Source: Rotaria macrura
Taxonomy: Eukaryota; Rotifera; Eurotatoria; Philodinida; Philodinidae
Direction: 5' to 3'
NCBI GenBank assembly: GCA_900239685.1
Contig: OENT01000419.1
Coordinates: forward strand, 1 to 64,000
DNA: 64,000 nucleotides
Shown here: piece by piece, positions 49,851 to 61,942 of the stretch
How the letters are laid out: each line of letters opens with the position of its first letter
How positions within the stretch are numbered: the stretch's first letter is position 1
The notes under the pieces: generated by a model
The model's database searches: none
Seen by the model: only the letters and a program-made list of their open reading frames with translations
What the model was told of the DNA's origin: nothing
Translations under genes and position numbers: made by a program

Positions 49851-51930
49851 CTTCGAAACATCAAAAAAATAACACCGCTTTGTTAGAGAAAGAAATGTGG
49901 ACTGTTTCTTATCGTGTCTCATTGCGTCATGTACTTTCATCTTATGCAAATTTTTTAAAGTGCAAAACCATTCGATATCTGTGTTTCAAGTTTTATTTTT
50001 CAAATGAATAAAAGAAGATAAATATATTGGAAGATGCAGCATAGTATACTAAAGTCTTACAAGTAATAGGTACTCCTAAGTTAAACAACGCGTACGTTTT
50101 TTCGTGGAAAAATCTCTCAATTTGCTAGATTTTTCTGGGTTCTATCAGTCAAAACGACGCTGAGTGATCGACGAGAGTTCCTTCACTAAACTAATGTCAG
50201 GAATGTTCAGCAGTGTCACTCATATCAGGTATTTCCTTACGTAACAATTTTTTGCAACTACTCATCTTCTATGTCTAAAGGTCATTATTTATCTCGTTGC
50301 AATCCCCACCATTGGCAATTTTGCCACGCATTATTCTGAAGAAGCTGATTTTAAACGCAGTAAAGACTATGCATAATGTTTTCAAATGAATCATAGCTGA
50401 TGAGGACTTCAATGCCTGAAACATATGTTCTTCAATTCTTCTGGCATGGATCTTTTCTGGATATCTTCTAGTAAGCTTCATTGATGAATGCAGTTCGATT
50501 TTAGTCCTTGTGGTACAATGCAACTCGGACATGGTGCATCTTTGCTAACATTGGTTCTACAAATGGCAACGTAATTTTGTAACTCATTCATCGCAGCACA
50601 TGTCTATCTATGTTCTGAAGAAGTTCTATAGTCACTCGCTAGATTCAGTAGTCTACTCGAGGAAGCAAAAACTCAGATCCTCGTATTTAGGATACAGCAG
50701 TTATCACGGAAATTCGAAGAATATGAGAGTGTAGAGGATTTAGAAGGTCATTTGGCTTCACGGTAAAAAATGATGGAATGAGATATACTGAAGCAGTCAA
50801 ATTGAAGTTTTGACTTTTTGCTCTACTCAATATCGCTCAGTCAACTGTCTTTCAAATATTGCATGAACATTAGAAAAAACGAACAATCAAACATTCAGCA
50901 GCCTATATCTTTATTATTTTGATTTTAATTCCTCATATCACATAAAGCGATGTAGTCAGTTTGAACATCTATGGAAAAAATTCTTGTCATATCCATTGAT
51001 ATCGATGGAATATCTTAACCTATACTGAGTTGATATGAACCTCATTGCATTTATTGAATACAATGTATGTTTTATTCACTCCATCGAATTATGTATCTCA
51101 TACGTATCTCCTAGATCCTCACTGTATCACCATCATATCCTGGATACAGGGAATCTCCTCTTGAGCCGTAAAAGATTGTGGAAGGGAATGGGCAACCAAC
51201 GAGCAACAGTTGCACACAATCGATGGTCATTACTCCAGTTGTGTAAAAGCTTTGATCGTATTGTTTTCCCAATTGTAAGATTCTATTGTCCAAACATTTT
51301 CTCACTATTCAACTATGCTTACAATAAGTTAATATCAAACACAAATACATTTAGACATTTCTGTATCTTCTAGAAAGTTTTCGATAGATCTTTACACAAA
51401 CTATCAAGATTTGTTTTTAGAAAATGTCATGATGAGCGGGTCAATGACTTTTGCATCTTCATGCATGTATAATATTAATGTAGATTCGATCAAACAACTA
51501 TAAACATAATTGAATTATAAAACTACATAGAGATACATGCTATTCGTTTTCCGAAAATAGGCAATCGATCGCGATTGTTCAATTTGTTTAAAGATTCTAT
51601 TGATTAACTTCTAGCAACCGTTAAAAGTGACATGATTCTTATGGCAAAAGAGTAGTCATTTCAAAAAAAAACATTTTTCATAAAACAAAATTAACCAATT
51701 ATTTGATATAGACACGTTTATATAAAAACTTGATCATTGATGTTAATATTGACAATATCTTGTGTATGGGCAACTGTTTAAATTTATGTAAAATGAGATT
51801 ACAGCGATTATTCAAGTATGTAAAAATGAATTCGAGAGAGTTACTAAGTTTGTTTGATAGAATAGGCGCTGTCATATGTATTTAATTTTATGAATTGTTC
51901 GTGTCTTGTATATTATCTATCTATCAATCG
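49851..51930. other. Non-coding stretch
   Basis: No gene is recognised. Open frames at 50275-50532 and 51035-51373 lack domains. Confidence 0.4.
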
Positions 51931-52365
51931 ATGTTTTCTTCGTTTCTATATATTTCGTTTCTTGTTGTTTCACTCGTTAATGAATTGCAATTGGTTCATG
52001 CTAGCTGTAAAAGTAAATGTCCAGATGATTTAACAGAAGATCTAATACTTGGACCACTTCCGCCGCGTCCAGGTGAAAACGGTTCACGTGTACCTGCTCA
52101 ATGGATTTGGCAAAAGGTGTTAGTCGAAAATTTACCAACAGCTAATGCTAATGCAGTAAAAAATAAAGCTCAAGACATATTTCTAATGAATACAGCATTT
52201 TCATTGATGCGTGATGAAGAAAATCGAGTGAGAAATGAATATGATGCGAAAGAACAAGAGCATATTCGAAATAAACAACTCCGATACAACGAAAATATGA
52301 AAAAACAATGGAAGAAAGATAGAATGAACTCTTTACCAAAGAGATGTACCATTTTAAGACGATAG
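51931..52365 (+). CDS. Small secreted protein, 144 aa, unknown family
   Basis: I start at the ATG at 51931 because the frame upstream of it has no other ATG and the residues that follow form a signal peptide, MFSSFLYISFLVVSLVNELQ then LVHAS, with cleavage near residue 25. The mature part begins CKSKCPDDLTEDLILGPLPP, a proline-rich loop with two cysteines, then a helical region with the motif ENLPTANANAVKNKAQD. It ends in a charged helix, DEENRVRNEYDAKEQEHIRN and onward, that should form a long amphipathic or coiled-coil helix. A third cysteine lies near the end (PKRCTIL). The composition is protein-like with no break. I do not recognise the family. Confidence 0.7.
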   Translation: MFSSFLYISFLVVSLVNELQLVHASCKSKCPDDLTEDLILGPLPPRPGENGSRVPAQWIWQKVLVENLPTANANAVKNKAQDIFLMNTAFSLMRDEENRVRNEYDAKEQEHIRNKQLRYNENMKKQWKKDRMNSLPKRCTILRR

Positions 52366-55300
52366 CTATCTTTATTTTATAATTTTTTTCATTTAATCAC
52401 GTTTAGTTAATATAAATTGTATATTTTCTCGTAACTGTTCAAAAATGTGAGCTTTTGTTTTCATTTAAAACATAATTCGTTTTCATCGATAATCCAAGTA
52501 TTTTCGCTGTAAAAAAAAGAAGAAAAAATTAAAGATCGACATGATTCTATTCGTTTCTCAGCAATAATTGATCATTTCAAGGCGAATAATGACGTTCGAA
52601 TTAGTAACACTTTTATATCTATTCGTCAAAACATCATAACACTGTAAAAATCACGTTGATTTTTCATATACTGAATTATACATATACATAACGTAATAAT
52701 CATTAGTGTTCGGTCAGGCAGCATTCGTTTTCGTTGGTTTTAGCATGGTTCAATAAACTACAAAGAATAATACACAGTAATATTATTTAACAAAGTTTCC
52801 ATTCGTTTTCATAACAAAAATACAAAAAAAGAATTCTGAACATGATGAGCGTCAGTTTTAAATACATGCCTTAATTTTTCAATGAACTAAAAGTGTGGTT
52901 GATTTTTGTCTGAACCCATATTTTCGAATCTTTCTGTCGAAATTTCAGCTATCACGACGTAGTGTTCTTTGTGGGCTATCGAACAAGGTTAGAACAAATA
53001 GAAAAGAATGTTGCTTGACGGAATAGTACTGAAAGTTAGATGTCCAAGTCTTTTTGCAAACCAATTTATATTAAAGAGTGAATTACAGTCTTTTGTCAAG
53101 ATACAAATTCTTGCTGTATTTTACTAATCATTTTTGTTTTGGTGATCTGATATTTTTTATATGTCACTTTTCTTTGAGCGTATCATAGATGGACAACATT
53201 TTAGTTATTAAACCTATACTGTCCACAAAAATCATATTTTAAATGAAGATGTACTAAGAAAAGGATAATTTGTAAGAATTATAGAAAAAGAGAAAAACGT
53301 AATGAAGATGCAATCTAATAACACACACTTGGTCATTTTAGTGTAGAGCGAATCTATCATTCACGCGTGAAAGAGAACATAGATAAAAGAAAGACAACGG
53401 AATGAGTAAAAACATTCTTCTACATGATTTTCATTGTGTTGAACGACTTTTAAGTCTTGTTTGTTCGAGATAATAATTTTACATTTTAGAGATTTTTTTT
53501 CTTTTCAGATCCAGACAGCAATTCTAAATAGTAGGAGCGTCTTGAATTCGAATTTTACACCGATACACAAGATCGATAGCGACAACCCAACCATTGTATA
53601 TTCTCGTTTTGTCGATTCAAATATGTTTATTTGTGTCATTTTAATCAGGTCAGAGCATGAATTGCTTTGAATTTTCACATAACTCATGGAAACAAAATCA
53701 TGTGATTTGGATACATCTTGAGGTCAATGAATGGCAAGTATAGTTCAAACAATTTCACTTAAAAACACATCTCAAGTCAAAAGGTACGGGACTGTATCGA
53801 TATAATCTGTGTGATGCTGAGTTTTCGCTCAAAGAAGTATATCTTACAGAATATGTCGTCTGACTTAATATGTAGATGGCGCATCACAGATACGAGGGCA
53901 AGCAATTACGTACTTTCTCTATACGGAAAATTGGATGTAGAAATAAATAAATGTGAAAACTTCGGACTTCAGTCCGAGAATTATGTGTACTTCAAAAAGT
54001 GAATGAGACAAATCAATCATTCTAGAATGTGTGTACGGAAAAAGTATCTTGGGAAACCCCAATACTACTGGTCAACTGAAACATATCTAGGCCTTTTTCA
54101 GGCTATGATTTTGTTCAAAACTAATATCAGATTCGGAATCAACGTTAAAGATTGAATCGATTTATATTCATTGTGGATAATTCTGAGAAAAAGTTGTTTT
54201 TTTTTTGAAAAAATCCTTGTACCCAATCTCAGGGATTGTTTGGTGAAAAATGACAATTTTTTCGATAACTCAGCCATGTCGTGTCGGATTCTTTTCACCT
54301 TCGAACTCGATCGAGATATTCATGAGACAATTTTTTGCACAAAATTTCAGCTCAATCGAATGTATTTGTAAAGAGTTATCGTGTAAATGGCCGGACACAC
54401 TGATCGATTCTAGAGTGTACTCACTTTTTGAGTACACAAAAATGATTGCTCTTGCTGATATTCTTGTATTTTAGCACCTGTTAGAAGAATATTTACACAC
54501 TGTTGGTTTATTTAATACATTCCTGAGACGAAATTTTGATCGTGTATAGCTAACATTTATTCATGTCAATATGTGTAATATCAAAGGGTATGCAACTTGT
54601 CTAAGTCTAGTTTTCCTACCTTTCAGATACAGTCTTGAACTAGTACGTCGGAAAATTTGACAAAATGTCATTCGACCTAGTTTATCATTTTCTATCGATA
54701 CTGTACTAATTATATTTTTGACTGAAACCTAATTTATTTAGGAAGATTTTATCATTGTGTAAATCTGTTAGTGAAAAATCCTTTTCTCTATAGTGCTATT
54801 TATAAAACTCAGATTTCGTATAAAAGTATTTATCCAAGCAGAACTGACCTGTAAATAACGTAAACAAAGTTCCTTGGAACATTTTTTCCTCAAATAGAAA
54901 GATGCAAACGTGTAATTGCTCCAGGTAAGAATCACGTTGTACATCAAAATAGGAAGTTAATGATTGAACTGTGCGATAAGTTGACAATTGCACACTTATT
55001 ATGTACAATTTGTCTTTGACGACAAAAATAAAAATAGAGTATTTTCTTGAAAAAAATTTAGTTAGAAATTGAATTGTAAAATTTTTTTTAAAAGATTCAC
55101 GATCGATTTTCGATGACAAAATTCAAGTAATTTAGAAAACAGCTCTAAATTCATAGTCCATGAAATGTTGCGTAACATGGGCAAGCCGTGTTACATATAT
55201 AGTTAACTCTTTATAAACTTTCCTCGTTTTTTATATCTTTCAGAGTTTTACTATCGAATAGTTTATTACTTCCCAGAGAAACTGTAGCTTATACTGTCTT

Positions 55301-55511
55301 TGAATTTAATACATTCGAGTCATTGTTTTTTTTATCGGACGACTTCACTCATAACAGATGTCACCCATCGTCATTGTGATTTAGACTATTCGTCATTTTT
55401 CGTATACCAATTAGAAGTTACGTTTGAATTGTAGGATTGACCAATCAAGTAGAAATAGGATTCAACGTGAACTGAATTTTGCCTTTTTCAATGTTTAGAT
55501 AATTATCATCA
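52366..55511. other. 3.1-kb spacer
   Basis: No gene recognised. It contains a small hairpin GTGTACTC/GAGTACAC (54415-54437) and several open frames with no domain support. Confidence 0.4.
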
Positions 55512-58500
55512 ATGTATAAAAGATTTCGTTGCGGCCTTTTGGTGCTTAATAAAGATGGTAAAGTGAAAAAACTTGATCTTGAAAATGGTGGTGGTTCTCG
55601 TTTATGCGATTGGGAAAACATCTCTATTACTTTGAATGACGTTCATCGTCTCATTCTCAACACATTCAAATTAGGTAATTTTAATTGAAATAAATCTCGA
55701 TAATTTAATATCTAAATTTCTATTTTGATGAATCAAAAGCTGATACTGAAACTAAAACGTCATTATATGATTTTCAACTGAAACCATTGAATATAAATCA
55801 ATATGAAACATTTTTTGAATATATTCATCGGAATGGATTAAATTGTTCAAGTACAGTTATATACCTTTGCACTCATGGAGGTTTTATTATTATTATTTTC
55901 TTCATTTTTCATTTGATTTTCGTCTATTTTTCTTTTCTTCTTCTTTGAAGCTAGTAATAGTGATGCAGCAAGTCAAAATAGGATGACGAATGAAAAAAAT
56001 CTTACAATGACAACATCAATATCGAAGCAAGAGTAATGAAATTTTCAATGAAAGTTTCTTTTGAATTCATTTATATTAACTAGAACATCCGTACAAACAA
56101 CAACGAACTCATCGATAACTTCAGTTGAATATAAACATGTTGTGAAAGATGAACAAAACGTTAATCAAGAACATATTGAAAAGTAAAATATTTATTTTCA
56201 ATGAAATATAAATTTCATAAAGCATTTTCTAGTTTGTTATATGGTAATTAACGGATAAGTCTCGATTGTTTTTCATTGAACTTTATATTTAGAATATTCA
56301 TTTATAAATTCGATTAATTCGATAATGAAAAATATTTGTGATTTGATTCATCAAAATAGTGTTAATGCATCATTACTTAAATTATTTGAGAATATATGTA
56401 TAATTCGTGGTTATTCATGTTTAATAATTGATACATTAAAACAACGTATTCGACGAACAAAAACAGATTTTCAATTAATTAAACCATCTGATATTTATAT
56501 GCATTCGCATTGTTTAGAGAATCTTTATAATATGTCGAAATCAACATTAACAATTCTTAAACGACAAAAGAATCAGTTTAGTCATATTCAACTTTATTCA
56601 GCAATTCGTGAATCATTTATTGAATTTTATCATAACTTAAAGGTATTTAGAATGTTGAAAACAAAAACAGAATAAGGAAAAATGTTTCACTCAACTGTCG
56701 ACAGTAGAGTCTTATTGGTGAGAAACTACTTGAACGAATTTAATCATAATCTAAATTTTTAAATTAATCAGGAACTCTTAGGAGAGAGAAGGGGGGGGGG
56801 TCCATGGAAGAAAGGTACTTTTTTGAATCACAAAAACAAATCAGTCCGTACCCACTTCAGGTTCTGAGAGGGGGAGAGGTCGATCTCTTCTCGTGAGTGA
56901 GTCTCTTAAATTGATGAGCTTGATTTTTAAAATACGAGTTGTCTCAGAAAATCCAATATCTCCATGTTGGTTCAATGATTCGATATGCCATAGTTTCGTC
57001 GAAAGAAAAAATTGAATGAACTAACTGAAGACTATCGAAATAGGTGATATGCCTCCAGTGAATGGTGACATTTGAGAATCTATGGTTCATTGTTGTTTTT
57101 GAATCGTCGGATACAAGTTCACTATGCTAGTATGTGTTCAGTCATAAAATTTCTTCAAGCAAAAGAAAATCGTTTTAATCCCTTGTGAATTCAAGATAAT
57201 TCAGGATTAGGAGCGAGAACAATTGCAATATAATGGCAAATAGATAATCATGATATAAAATATTATGACAATGGTATAACTGCAATGAAATATTTGGATG
57301 GATTATTATTTTCTCATTTTTCCTTACCTCTTGACTTATACAGAATATCTGTTGGAATGTAAAATAGTACGAAGTGTGTCTAATTAGCTATCAATAAAAA
57401 GAAATTTTCGATTATTTTTCCTTTCGATCAACCAATGATTCGGGCTCATTTTTTCCCATTAATAGAGGCACGATGGAGTCGGTCCGGTTCGAACATGAAA
57501 TTTCTTGGACCCAAAAAAATAGCAATCAATCAGGTTAGAATTCAAAAATTTTGATCCACCGAGTCCTGGCACGAATCACAGCTATACCATGTTCCTGATT
57601 TATCGTTGTAGGATATTTTTCTGCAGAAAAAGTGATCCTTGATTTGTTTAAAATTTATTTCAATTATTCTATTTTTGGAAACAGTTTAAGATTCGATATT
57701 TCAAAACAACTAGTTTATCATTACAGATTATGGCAAGTACTTCAGTAGTATCAATACCGTACAGTGTTCGATCGTGTGTGCATCAAACCAGCCTTGCACT
57801 TTCGTATTCTACAATATTTATTGATTCAATGAAGTTTTTGAATAGGCACTTTTTTTGGCTTGTTTAACCAATCTTTCTTTTTCTTATTGCTCAACATATG
57901 TAGCTCGTTTTCCGTTAACATCATCAGAATTCGTCAATTTATATTTTTGTGATTTGGTTATCCTTTGCATCATTTGAATAAGCTTGTTAGTGATGCGTAT
58001 CTTTGAGTCGACAAAATTACATGTCTAAACTTACCTATGAGTCACCGAATACTATTACTATATTTTGAGCCACTCAAAAATGTCTCATTTACCAACTGAC
58101 TATCTATATAACATGATGGATTAATGTGAGTGTAGAGCAGTCGTGCTACAAGGAAATCGTTCGAGTACTGGCAAATTCGATGTATAATTTTTGAAAATTA
58201 TGAGAAAGCAAGTTTTTATTTATATATTTAAAGAGTGTTTTTCTCGATAAAAATACGCTTTTCACTAGGGAAAAAATGAAATTCCAAAAGTTAGTGGTGC
58301 TCCAATTCCAATGCCATGTGTTTGAGCAATAGAAAACGTATATAGACTATGCTGTTAGAGAGAGACAGAGAACAAAATTCGAGTTTTCTGTTTGAAGAAA
58401 GATAATGAACTATTAAGGATTTACTTAAGTTTTATAATGTCATGATTATTCGACGTAGACCCTTGTAAAGGACACTTCAGAGCTATATTGTTCATAAGAA

Positions 58501-60202
58501 AACTGTAATTAGATACTCCTTTGAGCTACTACTTTTCTTCGATAAAATATTAAAATGTTAGTATTCCAATTTAGGTTAAAATAGGTCCTGGTCGATTGAA
58601 ATAGTCAGAATTTGCTTAATTCAATATATTTTTTTAGGATTATTAAAAGTACGGATTTCAAATAAGTCTTGAATCTCGATTTCTAATGAATTTGCCTTCA
58701 ATAAACCTTGTTCGCTATTGAGAACTCAATATCTCGAGAACACTTCAATCAATCAGACTGAAATTTTTAGCAACACTAAATATTGCTTAGTTCTCATTAC
58801 AGTAAAATTTTCAACCATCCATTTCTCTCTAGTTACGAGATACAAAGCACTGAATCTGCTATAAAAATCTTGATTTTGAAAAGTGACATTGTTTGAATAT
58901 CTAGAATGGAATTCGTCGAACTGAATATTATTCGACACGTATAATTCAATAGTATGTATACTTAAAACGAAATCTATCTTGATTGGAAAATGTTCTCTTG
59001 AATTATTGACTGGTCGAAAAATACTATCGTAGGATGTTTTAAAAAATTCATTCAAAATCGATGAATCAAGATTTGCTGAAACAATATTCATAGAAGCTTT
59101 TCTCTTGATAAAATATATTCAATTGAGCAAAGTCTGATTATCTGCATTGATCACAGACGATTGTTACCTAAATTAGAAAACTCGTTGTTCAAAGAAGTAT
59201 ACAAATACAGTTGCATTTCGAAAAAAAAATGAGTTTTATGTTTACAGTACACGCTCTATTTTCTGTATTTGGATAGGTTAGATTTTCATAAGCTATTATA
59301 TAATTAAGATTAAATTTGAATTTCATTTCTTACTTACTATACATTTTTGAAATATACTTATTTCTTCTATAAATATTTTTGAAGATTGTTTTGTTGTACT
59401 TAGTTTCTACGAACTCAATGGCAAGCACATGTTAAAAGATACGACGAATCTAGTAAAGATTTATCTACATTGACTCAACCCATCGAAGTAGAAAAATCAA
59501 CGGTGTCTCATTCGAATATTAAATCTTCATCTCAACATGATTTCAAAGAAAAACCAGAAACACCCAATAAAAACCCTCCAGAAAATATTGACTTGTTTCA
59601 ACGGGTAAATCAACTTTCAACATAGAATTATTTTTGATCTCAATTATTTGATCTAGGTGTTGAACTGTGCAAGAGATCTACTAAATAATATGAACGATCG
59701 AAGTTTATCAACATTTCGTAATATGATTCAATCGATAATCGTTGATTTAGAATCCATACAATCAACTATGAATATGTCTAATCCTGAATTTATAAGTAAA
59801 GCAAGACAAATAGTGACTTCGGCAAAAATTCAATATTCAAACAAATTCAGTAGGCAAGCTTTTACATCATCAAAATATGAATTTACTCGAGCAGCTAGAC
59901 AAGCATATCAAAAAACACTAGAAGCAATATGTGATTTATTAATATATCTTAACAATTATAAAATACAAACAGTTAAAAATCAAACAAAAAGCTCAAATCG
60001 ACCATCGAATTCCTTATCAAGAACTAGTCAAGAACTATCAGACAATAGACTATCAATCCAATCGCTTAAACGGAAATCAGAAACATCTTGTACTGATCAT
60101 CATGATCAAGTTGAAATCTCATCCTATTCATCATTTGAAAGTGGACATTTACCGCAGCATATTGAACATGCAAATAAAAGAAAATTCAATAAAGCTAACT
60201 AG
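55512..60202 (+). CDS. Eight-exon gene, 530 aa, unknown function
   Basis: Exons: 55512-55674, 55740-55880, 55951-56032, 56084-56182, 56233-56243, 56293-56642, 59404-59604 and 59657-60202. Introns are GT-AG and 49-70 bp except the sixth (2,761 bp). All phases join and the total is 531 codons including the stop. An in-frame TAA just upstream supports the ATG. The protein begins MYKRFRCGLLVLNKDGKVKK, then an acidic first region to about residue 110. A serine/threonine-rich linker (about 110-165) comes next, followed by a mostly helical region (LLYEYSFINSINSIMKNICD through FIEFYHNLK, about 165-280). A polar linker joins it to a second helical region (VLNCARDLLNNMND and onward, about 350-450) and a serine-rich tail ending in a KRK-type basic patch. 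No family is recognised. The lack of a signal peptide and the basic tail suggest a cytosolic or nuclear protein. The join across the long intron is the least certain step; without it the gene would end at residue 294. Confidence 0.72.
56233..56243 (+). other. 11-nt micro-exon (exon 5)
   Basis: TTTGTTATATG sits between an intron ending CATTTTCTAG (50 bp) and one starting GTAATT (49 bp). Only with this exon do the phases of exon 4 (ends with 2 spare bases) and exon 6 (needs 1) agree; skipping it ends the frame at a TAA 8 codons later. It adds N-LLY-E across the joints. Confidence 0.75.
56643..59403 (+). other. 2.76-kb intron with repeat insertion
   Basis: The donor is AAAG|GTATTT and the acceptor TTGTACTTAG. 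It includes a poly-G tract near 56790-56799 and dispersed repeat copy B (57605-58450). An open frame on the minus strand at 58753-59091 shows no domain. Confidence 0.6.
57605..58450 (+). repeat. Long dispersed repeat, copy B
   Basis: Collinear with 39740-40985 (see copy A for shared blocks) and in the same genomic orientation. Here it is sense to the host gene. Divergence is substantial, so the insertions are not recent copies of each other. Confidence 0.8.
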
Positions 60203-61447
60203 ATTCACATATTGTTGTGTATCTATAGTCAATGAAAGGATCTTCTCTTTTGGCTTAGTTTCATTCGTTACATAACGATAATGAATAACAAAAATAAACA
60301 CAAAGATATATGAACTGCAATCGATGGATTGTGCATAGAATGAAATCATTTCAGTTCGCCTATATACTTATATATGAATTGAATTCTCATGCATGAAAAT
60401 TAGCTTCTAAAAACTCTAAAACTATCGCTTAAATGCATGCGTATTCTTCTCAAAAAGGTTGAAGCCAATAGAATTTCGATGTTGGCAAATTCAATCAATC
60501 CCATGTTTTTTTCGGTTGGACAGTTGATCGATAAGATTTCGAGGAATGCAATTTCTGAGAATCAACTAGATTTCTTTTTATTATAATTCACATGAAATGC
60601 GATGCGTTGAATCTGAATTTTAGCTAGACAAACTTTTATCGAACTGCAGTTCTCATTGAATGGAATTTGTGTACGACTAGCTTTTGTCGATTCTCTCTCG
60701 CTATTGTCAAATCGATTTTCACTTTTGGAAATAAAGAAAAAGCGAAATCATCGATAAATGGCGAATTTGTTTTTTTATTTTTATTTTTGAACGAATGAAG
60801 TCATTCACTCAAAAAGGAATTGTATGGATTTTCCATTGACGAAGATTACAAGTCATTTGTCAGGATTTCCAAATGTTGATATGAAGACAGAGTCTATGTA
60901 ATGATACTCATATCCACAGCATAAATTGAATAGTTAATATAGGAAAAGTCTATGTTAGGTTAGGAAGCGAATAAAAAATTTGATTCAAAAAGATTACTAT
61001 CGTAAAATCAATTACAATCAGCCTGAGTTAGACTGACAATAGTTATTGAGGATATGAATCGAAACCTTCTACGAAAATATACACGCATATTGTATCTTCA
61101 GTTTTATATTCTAACGAATTAAATGGTAATGCAGCAAATACTTAAAAGAATCAAAGATAAACAAAGAATTTCAAAAACGATGATTGCTGCACATTAAAAA
61201 GAAATTAATACATATTCATTATTGAAGGCATAGTTGAACAGAATAAAAATTACTATTTGGAAGAACTACCCTTACACGACATTGATCCAATGGTTCTTTT
61301 TAAAATACTAGTCACCAGATAGAAAAGTATGAGCGGTTATTCAAAGTTTTACCTCTTGTTTACTAATAGTCGGTGTTATATTTCGATATTTTCCAATGTC
61401 ATAAATCTAGACAATCGTATTCATGTGATATTACAAACGACATCGAG
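60203..61447. other. Convergent 3' spacer
   Basis: It lies between the plus-strand eight-exon gene and the minus-strand secreted protein gene, which converge here. No feature recognised. Confidence 0.4.
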
Positions 61448-61942
61448 TTAAAATAGATAAAAAACGTTAATGGAAGTTCCATAGCAATGCCATCGATCTC
61501 CAGCATCAAAACGAAATTTCATTATCGGTCTTTCACCGTACGGTGCTGCAAAGCAAACAGGTTTTTCATTCGATGAATTCCATTGGACGGGAATCTCATT
61601 TTCGCTGTCGGTCGTGTAAAACACTTTTGCGCATGTTACCTGTGAGATACATAATTCATATGGACTCAGCAAATCACTGTTGAAGAAAATAGTCATGTTG
61701 TACGTTGGTATACCCCAAAATAGAGATATATTAGAACAATTGTTGCCATAGGACAGACGATCTACAACGAGTGTTGCATTCTTACAGGTCGAGCCAATAT
61801 ACTGAAAACAGTCTTCAGCCGGTTGAACGTCAGCTTCACAATCACTATCATTGAGTTGACTTAGTGCAACTATTGAAATAGAAGCAATAATGACAAGGAA
61901 AAAATTAATATGGAACGGCATTCTATGATGATTTAAGTACAA
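61448..61942 (-). CDS. Secreted cysteine-rich glycoprotein, 157-164 aa
   Basis: Two in-frame ATGs are available. The second (61921) gives MPFHINFFLVIIASISIVAL, a clean signal peptide with cleavage near SQLND, and is preferred. The mature part has 9 cysteines (including CEADVQPAEDC, NNCSN, CISQVTC, KPVCFAAPYG and WHCYG) and six N-glycosylation sites (NDS, NAT, NCS, NIS, NMT, NSS), so an extracellular disulphide-bonded glycoprotein is likely. The end, GTSINVFYLF, may be read-through of a donor at AAC|GTTTTT, in which case a further exon is missing. No family recognised. Confidence 0.7.
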   Translation of the reverse strand: MYLNHHRMPFHINFFLVIIASISIVALSQLNDSDCEADVQPAEDCFQYIGSTCKNATLVVDRLSYGNNCSNISLFWGIPTYNMTIFFNSDLLSPYELCISQVTCAKVFYTTDSENEIPVQWNSSNEKPVCFAAPYGERPIMKFRFDAGDRWHCYGTSINVFYLF

